From Acidimicrobiaceae bacterium (GTDB lineage Bacteria > Actinomycetota > Acidimicrobiia > Acidimicrobiales > Ilumatobacteraceae), in assembly GCA_947490975.1 (NCBI GenBank), contig CANLHV010000042.1, positions 1-9,017 of the forward strand: a stretch of 9,017 nucleotides of DNA. The letters are read 5' to 3'. The translations under genes and the position numbers were made by a program. The notes under the pieces were generated by a model. The model worked only from the letters and a program-made list of their open reading frames with translations, had not been told where the DNA came from and did no database searches. Shown piece by piece: positions 1-5,779 of this stretch; position 1 is the first letter of the stretch, and each line of letters opens with the position of its first letter.

Positions 1-76
1 TGGCGCGCTCGGACGGACTTGAACCGCCAACCTTCTGATCCGTAGTCAGATGCTCTATCCATTAAGCTACGAGCGC
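1..76 (-). tRNA. tRNA-Arg (anticodon ACG)
   Basis: On the minus strand this folds as a complete tRNA. The acceptor GCGCTCG (76 to 70) pairs with CGAGCGC (11 to 5), followed by discriminator G and an encoded CCA at 3-1. The anticodon stem TCTGA/TCAGA encloses loop CTACGGA, giving anticodon ACG. The T arm is GGCGG-TTCAAGT-CCGTC. A34 is expected to be edited to inosine by TadA so that it reads CGT, CGC and CGA. It lies 25 bp downstream of the LysM/transglycosylase gene on the same strand. A weak TAGGCT box at 96-91 could give it its own promoter; otherwise it is co-transcribed with that gene. Confidence 0.95.
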
Positions 77-90
77 AATTTTCGTCTAGA

Positions 91-96
91 AGCCTA
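91..96 (-). promoter_or_regulatory. possible -10 box for tRNA-Arg
   Basis: TAGGCT on the minus strand fits TANNNT and would start a transcript about 7-8 bases before the tRNA-Arg 5' end. No convincing -35 is visible at the right distance, so this is a weak suggestion only. Confidence 0.22.
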
Positions 97-101
97 CTGC
101 C

Positions 102-656
102 TTATGGACGCCAAGACTTTGTCCACCACGGCTTCCATGAGTTGCCATTGCGCTTAAACAATGTAAGCGCCGCCTGCGCATTAACTCGTGCATCTAGAAG
201 TTGTGCTGGTTCGGTGACACCAATATTCGACAACCACGATCGATGCACTGAATAATAAATTTGAAATAGACCAACACAACAATCATTTGCCCCACCGACA
301 GCATTTGGGTTTAACTTGCTTTCACGCTGAGCGACGAACAGTGCATTCTCTTCGTGTTCATCTGGCCAAACCTCACGAATAATCGCAACTACGTCTTTGC
401 GCTTGTAAACCGTGTCTGGAATCACAATGACGGGCTTATCTGAAGTGCAAATTTGTGCGCCAACCAAGATCATCGTTGAGTTCTTTGCCCCATTCAAAGC
501 CAAAAGTTTCGTCAGCGACATGCCGTTACGCGCGGCAATGCGACTCCATGAATCATTTGCACGTGCTTGATGAAAAACAGTGCATGATGCAGCGCTAACT
601 TTCGCGGGCAAAAAAACCAAACTTGAAACGACAACGCAGGCAACAGCAAAAACCAA
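102..656 (-). CDS. secreted LysM and lytic-transglycosylase-like (SLT) cell wall protein
   Basis: About 184 residues from the TTG at 656-654. A hydrophobic N-terminal segment (residues 2-17) ending in a VSA-A-like site around residue 22 suggests export by a signal peptide. Residues 25-72 resemble one LysM peptidoglycan-binding motif (TVFHQARANDSWSRIA, then LLALNGA and ILVGAQI). Residues 88-184 resemble a goose-lysozyme/SLT fold: AQRESKLNPNAVG supplies the likely catalytic Glu112, followed by GLFQIYYSVH and NAQAALTLF. The likely role is binding and cleaving peptidoglycan outside the membrane. The start is uncertain. The open frame continues through the upstream tRNA-Ser gene, but that part is plainly tRNA sequence, and no ATG or GTG lies between. 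TTG656 is one base past the encoded CCA. The n-region carries no positive charge from this start, which is odd. TTG at 620 or 611 would destroy the signal peptide. Confidence 0.8.
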   Translation of the reverse strand: MVFAVACVVVSSLVFLPAKVSAASCTVFHQARANDSWSRIAARNGMSLTKLLALNGAKNSTMILVGAQICTSDKPVIVIPDTVYKRKDVVAIIREVWPDEHEENALFVAQRESKLNPNAVGGANDCCVGLFQIYYSVHRSWLSNIGVTEPAQLLDARVNAQAALTLFKRNGNSWKPWWTKSWRP

Positions 657-657
657 C

Positions 658-748
658 TGGCGGAGAGGGAGGGATTTGAACCCTCGGTCCGGTTTACCCG
701 GACAACGCCTTAGCAGGGCGCCCCATTCGGCCGCTCTGGCACCTCTCC
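658..748 (-). tRNA. tRNA-Ser (anticodon GCT)
   Basis: A type II tRNA on the minus strand. The acceptor GGAGAGG (748-742) pairs with CCTCTCC, then discriminator G (661) and encoded CCA (660-658). The anticodon loop CTGCTAA gives anticodon GCT, which reads AGC/AGT. The long variable arm forms GTCCGG/CCGGAC. The T arm is GAGGG-TTCAAAT-CCCTC. The CCA end is separated by one base from the TTG proposed as the start of the LysM/SLT gene. It is 80 bp downstream of another tRNA-Ser on the same strand. Confidence 0.96.
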
Positions 749-828
749 AAAAATTAAAGAACGAGTAATTACTAACTTCATTACCCAAGCGACTTCTTAG
801 TGTAACGGTCAAAGAATGAACCCTCTCG

Positions 829-916
829 TGGCGGAACGGGAGGGATTCGAACCCCCGGGCCTTTTACAGCCGTCCGCTTTCAAGGCGGATGCGTTTGTCC
901 ACTCTGCCACCGTTCC
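829..916 (-). tRNA. tRNA-Ser (anticodon TGA)
   Basis: A type II tRNA on the minus strand. The acceptor GGAACGG (916-910) pairs with CCGTTCC (839-833), then discriminator G (832) and encoded CCA (831-829). The anticodon loop CTTGAAA gives TGA, which reads TCA and wobble TCN codons. The variable arm GGC...GCC is shorter than that of the neighbouring tRNA-Ser(GCT). Its 5' end is only 11 bases past the pheA stop, so it is probably cut from a pheA-tRNA transcript. The 80 bp to the next tRNA (749-828) hold nothing else that I recognise. Confidence 0.96.
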
Positions 917-927
917 GCTCGTAGACG

Positions 928-1911
928 CTATCTCGTAATGCGAGTTCTTAGTTCTGTCATCCAATCATCGGCTTCACGCCAACGAGCATCAGCATGTTCT
1001 CGTGCTGAATGTGCGTGCGCGCCACTAGCCGGATACGAACCAAGAAATTTCACATCGCCTTGTTTGGCGTGCAAGTCACGCAACGCATCGGCCATAAGTT
1101 CATCTTGAATATGTCCATCTGCATACATGATGAAGCAATAATCACCAAGACCGCCGCGCTTTGTCGGTCGCGAAAGCAGAACGGATAAATTAATTCGCCG
1201 TGCCGCAAACTCTTGCAAAATTGAAATCAAACTTCCTGGTTCGTCGGCCCGCTGAAAAACAACGATCGCCGTTTTATCGTGACCAGTCGCACCCGGCACC
1301 ACACCTTTGCCGACAAGCACAAAACGAGTCTGGTTGCCCTGGTGGTCGGCGATATCGGTTGCAACAACTTCGAGTCCATAAACTTTGGCAGCATTTTTTG
1401 GTGCAATCGCTGCCAACTTTTCTGTCGTATTAGCGGCAACTATTTGCGCCGCTTCAGCTGTTGAGTTGGCTGCCCTTATTTCAAGTTCGCCAAAATTTTT
1501 ACGCAAATAATTATGGCATTGCGCTGTTGCTACAGGTATCGACACGATGGCTTCTAGGTCGCTAACTGAAACACCTTTACGAGCGAGTAAACAGTGCTCG
1601 ATATCCAGCACGATCTCACGCTGAATCAAAAGGTCGTAATCAAAAACCAGAGCGTCCTGCGTGAAGTTGACTGTTCCTTCGATTGAGTTTTCAATCGGCA
1701 CAAATCCGAGATCAACTACTCCAGATGCAACAGCATCTAGGACATCGGGCACAGTTCTAAACGCAACCAATTCGCATGAGGCAAGATCATTTTGTGTGAG
1801 CAACGCCTGCTCGGTAAACGTGCCCGCTGGTCCAAAATATGCGATTCGCTTTGTTTGATTTTTTACCACAGATACAAGGTTACGGTGCACAGAAATCGTA
1901 TTCGTGGTCAT
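928..1911 (-). CDS. pheA: prephenate dehydratase with C-terminal ACT domain
   Basis: A 327-residue enzyme that converts prephenate to phenylpyruvate in phenylalanine biosynthesis, in the cytosol. The catalytic domain begins at residue 22 (RIAYFGPAGTFTEQAL) and contains VPIENSIEGTV (71-81) and the GNQTRF motif (192-197) with the active-site Thr195. An ACT regulatory domain follows from about residue 213 to 290, with the GSL ligand loop at 226-228. The position that is usually ESRP reads LSRP (246-249). There is no chorismate mutase domain, so it is the monofunctional form typical of Actinobacteria. I chose ATG1911 over the in-frame GTG at 1932: a TACGGT -10 box lies seven bases before ATG1911, which suits a leaderless mRNA, and the family alignment starts only near residue 22. 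It is divergent from the DUF2510 gene and followed closely by tRNA-Ser(UGA). Confidence 0.94.
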   Translation of the reverse strand: MTTNTISVHRNLVSVVKNQTKRIAYFGPAGTFTEQALLTQNDLASCELVAFRTVPDVLDAVASGVVDLGFVPIENSIEGTVNFTQDALVFDYDLLIQREIVLDIEHCLLARKGVSVSDLEAIVSIPVATAQCHNYLRKNFGELEIRAANSTAEAAQIVAANTTEKLAAIAPKNAAKVYGLEVVATDIADHQGNQTRFVLVGKGVVPGATGHDKTAIVVFQRADEPGSLISILQEFAARRINLSVLLSRPTKRGGLGDYCFIMYADGHIQDELMADALRDLHAKQGDVKFLGSYPASGAHAHSAREHADARWREADDWMTELRTRITR

Positions 1912-1918
1912 TTTTCGA

Positions 1919-1924
1919 ACCGTA
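1919..1924 (-). promoter_or_regulatory. -10 box of pheA (leaderless promoter)
   Basis: TACGGT on the minus strand matches the actinobacterial TANNNT consensus. Seven bases separate it from ATG1911, so transcription would begin at or next to the start codon. No -35 consensus is seen. It supports the choice of ATG1911. Confidence 0.5.
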
Positions 1925-1932
1925 TTTCGCAC

Positions 1933-1938
1933 TAGCCT
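1933..1938 (+). promoter_or_regulatory. -10 box of the DUF2510 gene (leaderless promoter)
   Basis: TAGCCT matches TANNNT, with six bases between it and ATG1945. Transcription would therefore start at the A of the start codon. It lies back to back with the pheA -10 box, with eight bases between them. No Shine-Dalgarno sequence and no clear -35 are present. Confidence 0.5.
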
Positions 1939-1944
1939 GACTGC

Positions 1945-2307
1945 ATGTTTGAGTATGTTGCATTTAATCCTTATAACGCGAGCCCCGAAGCGATGGCCAG
2001 CGAACTGACAAAAAAGTCAAGCGATGGATGGGAAGTTGTTTCAATTGTGCCGACATTTGATGGTCGCTATTGCGCATTTCTTCGCCGACCGACTGGCGCA
2101 AACTCGACAATTGCTGCACAGCAAACTCAAAGTTTTGCTGAAACAACCACAACTACGGTTGCATCCGCGCAGACAAACGCGACAGTGCCAGCAGCGTGGT
2201 ACGCCGACCCATCTGGCAGATTTGAACTGCGCTATTGGAATGGCAAAGAGTGGACTGAACATGTTGCTCGCTCGGGCCAACAATTCACTGACCCACCTGT
2301 TGCCTAA
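1945..2307 (+). CDS. small DUF4177-like / DUF2510 protein of unknown function
   Basis: 120 residues with three parts. Residues 3-48 resemble the DUF4177 fold, in which a Tyr-rich strand leads to a DGWEVVSIVP segment (27-36). Residues 50-82 are a low-complexity Ala/Thr/Gln linker that includes ETTTTTV. Residues 84-107 form a DUF2510 motif, with WYADPSGR, RYWNGKEW and a following TEHV. DUF2510 is largely restricted to Actinobacteria and is often joined to membrane or secreted modules, but here I see no membrane segment and no signal peptide, so the protein is probably cytosolic. ATG1945 is supported by the leaderless -10 box. The next gene starts six bases after the stop, so the two probably form an operon. 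The function is unknown. Confidence 0.85.
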   Translation: MFEYVAFNPYNASPEAMASELTKKSSDGWEVVSIVPTFDGRYCAFLRRPTGANSTIAAQQTQSFAETTTTTVASAQTNATVPAAWYADPSGRFELRYWNGKEWTEHVARSGQQFTDPPVA

Positions 2308-2313
2308 ATAATC

Positions 2314-3876
2314 ATGCGAGCCACCTCGCTAGGCCACGCCGGAATACTCATCGAGAGCGGCAACTCAAGAATTCTTTGTGATCCGTGGTTCGTGCCGGCA
2401 TTTTTTGGCTCGTGGTTTGTGTTTCCGCGCAATGACCAGCTTGACATTGAACTTGTCGCAAAAATTGAGTCGCCGACACACCTATATATATCGCATATTC
2501 ACGGCGATCACTTCGATGAAGCATTCTTGGCAAATCATGTAACACGCGAGGCCACTGTCTTATTGCCTGATTTTCCGAGTCGCGAACTCGAGCAACGACT
2601 ATCAAGTCTTGGCTTCACAAAGTTCGTCAAAACTGAAAATGGCAAAGAGATCGCAATCGACAGCGAAACAAAAATTGCGATACATGTTGAAACTTCAATT
2701 ACAGATGGCCCAGGTGGCGACTCGGCGTTGGTTGTCAGCGATAAAACTGCCAGACTCGTCAATCAAAACGACTGTCGCACTGGCAATCTTGATGCATTGC
2801 GCAGCCATGGACCAATCGACTTGCATTGGTTGCAATACAGCGGCGCGATTTGGTATCCGATGGTCTATGAGCAAGACCCAACAACAAAGTTAAACCTCGC
2901 GCGCGCAAAAGTCGAAAGTCAATTTGCCAGAGCGATTAAATATGTCGAAAGTCTTGACGCTCGGGCAGTCGTGCCATCGGCCGGCCCGCCCTGCTTTCTG
3001 GACGAAGATTTGTTTCATCTAAACATGATCACCGGAAACGAAACATCCATATTTCCTGATCAAACAAAATTTCTAGAGCGACTAAGCGCTCTTGGCCGCA
3101 AAAATGACATCTTGGCGATACCTGGCACTGCCATTGATATCTCAGCCAAGAAAATAACTGTTTCTTCGCCCAACAATATTGACATTTCAGATATTTTCGC
3201 CAATAAAGAAAATTATCTTCGCCAATATCAAGCCGATTGGTCGGCATGGCTCGGTGCCGAAAAAGCCAAGTGGTCAAGCGCCTCATCAAACGCGCAGTCT
3301 GACTTACTTGGTGCGATACAAGCATGGTTTGAACCACTTCTTGACCTAGCCCCAGCGCTTCGAGCCGGCATCGGAGCCAACTGTCTGATTCGCACTCGTG
3401 AACTACAGATTCTGATTGATTTTAAAAATGGAAAGGTAACAAAATTTTCTGATCAATCTTTCGGTTTTAGGTTTGATATCCCCCACGAATTGTTAAAGAC
3501 CGTCGTTGATCAACGTGCCGTCGACTGGTCGAATTCGTTTTTTCTTTCTTGTCGATTCACTGCTTGGCGATCGGGCGAATTTAATGAATACCTGTACAAC
3601 TTCTTCAAGAGCCTCTCGGTTGAGCGAATGACCCGTGCCGAACATGAAGCTACTGAGCGATTAAGTTTCAACAAAGATCTCAGTGACGAAATTGAAATCG
3701 GTGACTATGTGATGCAACGAAAGTGTCCACACCGACAAGCCGACCTGTCAGTATTTGGTGAAATCAACGGCAATACGCTCACGTGTTCACTGCACGGTTG
3801 GCGGTTTGATTTGACAGATGGTCATTGTCTTAATGCCGAAAATCGACCGCTGCAGGTTCGCAAGAAGACTAAATAA
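2314..3876 (+). CDS. namH: MBL-fold/Rieske hydroxylase, probable UDP-N-acetylmuramic acid hydroxylase
   Basis: 520 residues. The N-terminal half is a UlaG-like metallo-beta-lactamase fold: SLGHAGILIE (5-14), CDPWF (22-26), metal motif HIHGDH (61-66) and NQNDC with Asp153. PSAGPPCFLDED around residues 225-237 recalls CMP-Neu5Ac hydroxylase. The C-terminus holds a Rieske [2Fe-2S] site, Cys471-x-His473-x17-Cys491-x2-His494, with WRFDLTDG after it. This order (MBL first, Rieske last) and length match, from memory, mycobacterial NamH (Rv3818), which oxidises UDP-MurNAc to UDP-N-glycolylmuramate with O2 and a reductant before lipid I synthesis. By inference the Rieske cluster feeds electrons to metal in the MBL domain. 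No ferredoxin or reductase partner is in the window. It sits six bases after the DUF2510 stop with no Shine-Dalgarno sequence, so translation is likely coupled. The substrate remains unproven; another amino-sugar N-acyl hydroxylase is possible. Confidence 0.72.
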   Translation: MRATSLGHAGILIESGNSRILCDPWFVPAFFGSWFVFPRNDQLDIELVAKIESPTHLYISHIHGDHFDEAFLANHVTREATVLLPDFPSRELEQRLSSLGFTKFVKTENGKEIAIDSETKIAIHVETSITDGPGGDSALVVSDKTARLVNQNDCRTGNLDALRSHGPIDLHWLQYSGAIWYPMVYEQDPTTKLNLARAKVESQFARAIKYVESLDARAVVPSAGPPCFLDEDLFHLNMITGNETSIFPDQTKFLERLSALGRKNDILAIPGTAIDISAKKITVSSPNNIDISDIFANKENYLRQYQADWSAWLGAEKAKWSSASSNAQSDLLGAIQAWFEPLLDLAPALRAGIGANCLIRTRELQILIDFKNGKVTKFSDQSFGFRFDIPHELLKTVVDQRAVDWSNSFFLSCRFTAWRSGEFNEYLYNFFKSLSVERMTRAEHEATERLSFNKDLSDEIEIGDYVMQRKCPHRQADLSVFGEINGNTLTCSLHGWRFDLTDGHCLNAENRPLQVRKKTK

Positions 3877-3883
3877 ATTTTGA

Positions 3884-4522
3884 CTACTGCTGATTTACTA
3901 TCGGTAACTCAAACCAGATAGTCGCACTGTATTTGACCCCGCTTGCAATTTGCGCACTGCGGTGTGGATGTGTCACCAAACTGGGCCACACAACCATCTC
4001 ACCGACTTTCAAATCGCGGTTCGAAAAGTTTTGACGTGGAAATTCAAGTTCAGCGCCTTGATAGTTGTCGTTCAACTTGATGCTTGCCGAAACTTGGGCG
4101 ACGTCATGATGCATTCGTAGCTCTTCTTGCTGCCCGACTTGATATTTGATGACAAACACATCTTGAATTCCGTGATAGTCAATTAACGGCCATTGTTGTT
4201 GCAATTGCGGCCAGATGCGACCACCAAAGTCAACCTCAACAGCATTAAATAGCCGCGGGCTAATTACTGCGAGCGAAACTTCATGACCGGGCACAGGATC
4301 ATTTGGATTGTTCTCGAACGTCCCGGTTAGTTCAGCAGCGCGAATCAACGCCCCACAAAAGTCTGGAGTCCAACATGACAACGCGAACATCTCATCAGCA
4401 ACTTTTCTAATTTCAACCGACGAGTCGACCGCATCTCGATATCCCAAAATTCGCTCAAGGTCGGTTGTCATTAACTCTCCATCAATATCGTCAAACTTGT
4501 ATCTGACATCTAATAGTTGCAT
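3884..4522 (-). CDS. 2-oxoglutarate/Fe(II)-dependent dioxygenase (prolyl-4-hydroxylase-like)
   Basis: 212 residues from ATG4522. The C-terminal half shows the double-stranded beta-helix signature. VIKYQVGQ (124-131) leads to iron ligands His138 and Asp140 (RMHHDVA), then GAELEFP (156-162), VGEMVVWPS (173-181), distal His187 (THPHRS) and, ten residues later, Lys197 in GVKYSATIWF where Arg usually binds the 2-oxoglutarate carboxylate. The first 110 residues match no domain I know. It should hydroxylate a protein or small-molecule substrate using O2 and 2-oxoglutarate; the substrate is unknown. A TTG start at 4552 would add ten residues. I prefer the ATG, though neither start has a good Shine-Dalgarno sequence. 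The gene is divergent from the polysaccharide co-polymerase and converges on namH with seven bases between stops, so a role in surface glycan or cell-wall decoration is only a guess. Confidence 0.82.
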   Translation of the reverse strand: MQLLDVRYKFDDIDGELMTTDLERILGYRDAVDSSVEIRKVADEMFALSCWTPDFCGALIRAAELTGTFENNPNDPVPGHEVSLAVISPRLFNAVEVDFGGRIWPQLQQQWPLIDYHGIQDVFVIKYQVGQQEELRMHHDVAQVSASIKLNDNYQGAELEFPRQNFSNRDLKVGEMVVWPSLVTHPHRSAQIASGVKYSATIWFELPIVNQQ

Positions 4523-4524
4523 TC

Positions 4525-4551
4525 TGACAGCGTGCGAAACGATATCTGTCA
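4525..4551. promoter_or_regulatory. operator-like inverted repeat between divergent genes
   Basis: TGACAG (4525-4530) is repeated exactly in inverted form as CTGTCA (4546-4551), with centres 21 bp apart, about two helical turns. It lies in the 57-bp spacer between the dioxygenase (ATG4522) and the co-polymerase (GTG4580). On the minus strand the distal arm reads TTGACA, a possible -35. A TATCGT at 4544-4539 could serve as a minus-strand -10, but it is not spaced correctly from that -35. A 6-bp arm could be chance. Confidence 0.3.
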
Positions 4552-4565
4552 AACCTCGCCACTGA

Positions 4566-4571
4566 TAGCCT
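4566..4571 (+). promoter_or_regulatory. -10 box of the polysaccharide co-polymerase gene
   Basis: TAGCCT, the same hexamer as upstream of the DUF2510 gene, stands eight bases before GTG4580. This is the spacing of a leaderless or nearly leaderless transcript. It supports GTG4580 as the start rather than the upstream TTG4517 or GTG4532, which overlap the divergent regulatory spacer. There is no clear -35. Confidence 0.42.
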
Positions 4572-4579
4572 TAGAACGC

Positions 4580-5779
4580 GTGAACCCATTAGATGCCCCA
4601 CGGCGAATTTCGTTCGATTTAGCCACAATTGCCTCTGTCGTCCGCAAAAAATGGTGGGTGATACCCGTAACCATGCTGATTGGTGCCGGATTGATGTTTT
4701 TTCAAGAGTCTGATCTACAAACTTCGCCACGGTATTACACGTTGACCAAAACATACGAGGCGCTAAATGAAATGGCGCCACTCGCCTTGGTCGACTTGAA
4801 CCCAGCTCTTTTCGAGCCCATACCGAGTGAAACTAGCCAACTCGCTGTATTACGAAGTCAGAAATATGTAGAAAAAGCGCTGGCCGGTATTGATGGCGAC
4901 TTAGATATTCGAGTCGACAAGTCAGAGACACGTTTTGCGCTGACAACTGAAGGTGATATTTCTGAAGCCAGACGGTTTTCGTTCTCACCGGCGACAAATG
5001 CATCGTTCACATTTACCTGCACCGAACAAGACGAGATCAATTGCGCTTTGGCAATTGAAAACTATCTGCAGCTTCTCATCTCGCTGAGAGCCGAATCAAT
5101 AGAGACTGGCCTCACACGATCACGTGAACTTGTAGATCAAATGCTGGCCCAATCGGCGAAAATAACCGAAAGCCAAAGAGACCGACTCACATTGCAAAAA
5201 GTAGCGCTCGAAGAATCGGTCAAACTCGCCTCTGGTGAGATGCAACTTATTGCCGAAGATAAATATTTTGGCGGCGAACAGATCACCACTGTTGGTCGAA
5301 AGACATATTTGTTCGGCTTACTTGTCGGTCTGATAATCGGCTGTCTGATTCTTTTGCAACTAGTCATCACCGACAACCTCGTGCGAAATCAGAAGAAACT
5401 TGTAAGCCTTGTCAGCTTTCAAAAATTCTTGGGCAACGTTGATAAAAAACACAATCCGAACTCAGTTCAACATTTAGCCACTGCGATTCGTGGTGCTATA
5501 GATATGAGCAATACAACGAGTTTGAGATTCTTCCCCGTTGATTCAAAACTAGATAACGAAGCTCTCGTCAGCGAGTTGAGCGGCGTAATCGGGTGTCAAG
5601 CCTTGTTGGTTAGTTCATTGGCAAACATTACGGCCACCGACCTAAGCCCAAATTCAAGCTCACCAATAATCATTCTGGTTAACCAACATCGATCAAAAAT
5701 TTCTGATCTCGAATCAGCATGGACGCTCGCCGAAAAATCAGGAAATACAGTCGTTGGTGCAGCCTTAGTCAGCAACTAA
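4580..5779 (+). CDS. Wzz/BY-kinase-like polysaccharide co-polymerase with degenerate C-terminal domain
   Basis: About 399 residues from GTG4580. One membrane segment lies at about 25-41 (WWVIPVTMLIGAGLMFF) after basic RKK. An extracytoplasmic region of about 200 residues ends in a likely coiled coil (about 180-230, rich in E, Q, K and L). A second membrane segment follows at about 243-263 (YLFGLLVGLIIGCLILLQLVI). This is the PCP topology of Wzz, CapA and the N-terminal part of Wzc, which sets chain length in Wzy-dependent polysaccharide export. The remaining 136 residues keep pieces of a BY-kinase-like Rossmann fold (LATAIRGAI at the start, and at the end PIIILVNQHRSKISDLESAW with GNTVVGAALVSN) but have no Walker A GK[ST], no Walker B and no tyrosine tail. 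It therefore cannot be an active kinase as it stands. The gene overlaps the next start by one base (TAATG). TTG4517 and GTG4532 are alternative starts. Confidence 0.75.
   Translation: MNPLDAPRRISFDLATIASVVRKKWWVIPVTMLIGAGLMFFQESDLQTSPRYYTLTKTYEALNEMAPLALVDLNPALFEPIPSETSQLAVLRSQKYVEKALAGIDGDLDIRVDKSETRFALTTEGDISEARRFSFSPATNASFTFTCTEQDEINCALAIENYLQLLISLRAESIETGLTRSRELVDQMLAQSAKITESQRDRLTLQKVALEESVKLASGEMQLIAEDKYFGGEQITTVGRKTYLFGLLVGLIIGCLILLQLVITDNLVRNQKKLVSLVSFQKFLGNVDKKHNPNSVQHLATAIRGAIDMSNTTSLRFFPVDSKLDNEALVSELSGVIGCQALLVSSLANITATDLSPNSSSPIIILVNQHRSKISDLESAWTLAEKSGNTVVGAALVSN

Noticed and set aside
580..768. 62-codon plus-strand open frame
   Set aside because: It is antisense to the LysM gene and tRNA-Ser(GCT). 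Its RGRDLNPRSG stretch is translated tRNA complement, a known artefact.
657..812. N-terminal extension of the LysM/SLT frame through the tRNA-Ser(GCT) gene to position 812
   Set aside because: The residues translated there (such as GFKSLPLR) are the usual read-through of a tRNA T arm and acceptor. The mature tRNA occupies 658-748, so the coding start must lie after it.
1912..1932. GTG1932 as the pheA start
   Set aside because: It has no promoter or ribosome site at a useful distance and adds seven unaligned residues. TACGGT seven bases before ATG1911 fits better.
2480..2495. TATATATA tract as a promoter or repeat
   Set aside because: It lies inside the metallo-beta-lactamase domain coding sequence (HLYISHIHGDH) and is explained by codon choice.
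4550..4557. GAGGT next to a TTG on the minus strand as a Shine-Dalgarno and start for the dioxygenase
   Set aside because: There are no bases between GAGGT (4557-4553) and the TTG (4552-4550), so it cannot act as a ribosome binding site for it. ATG4522 is preferred.
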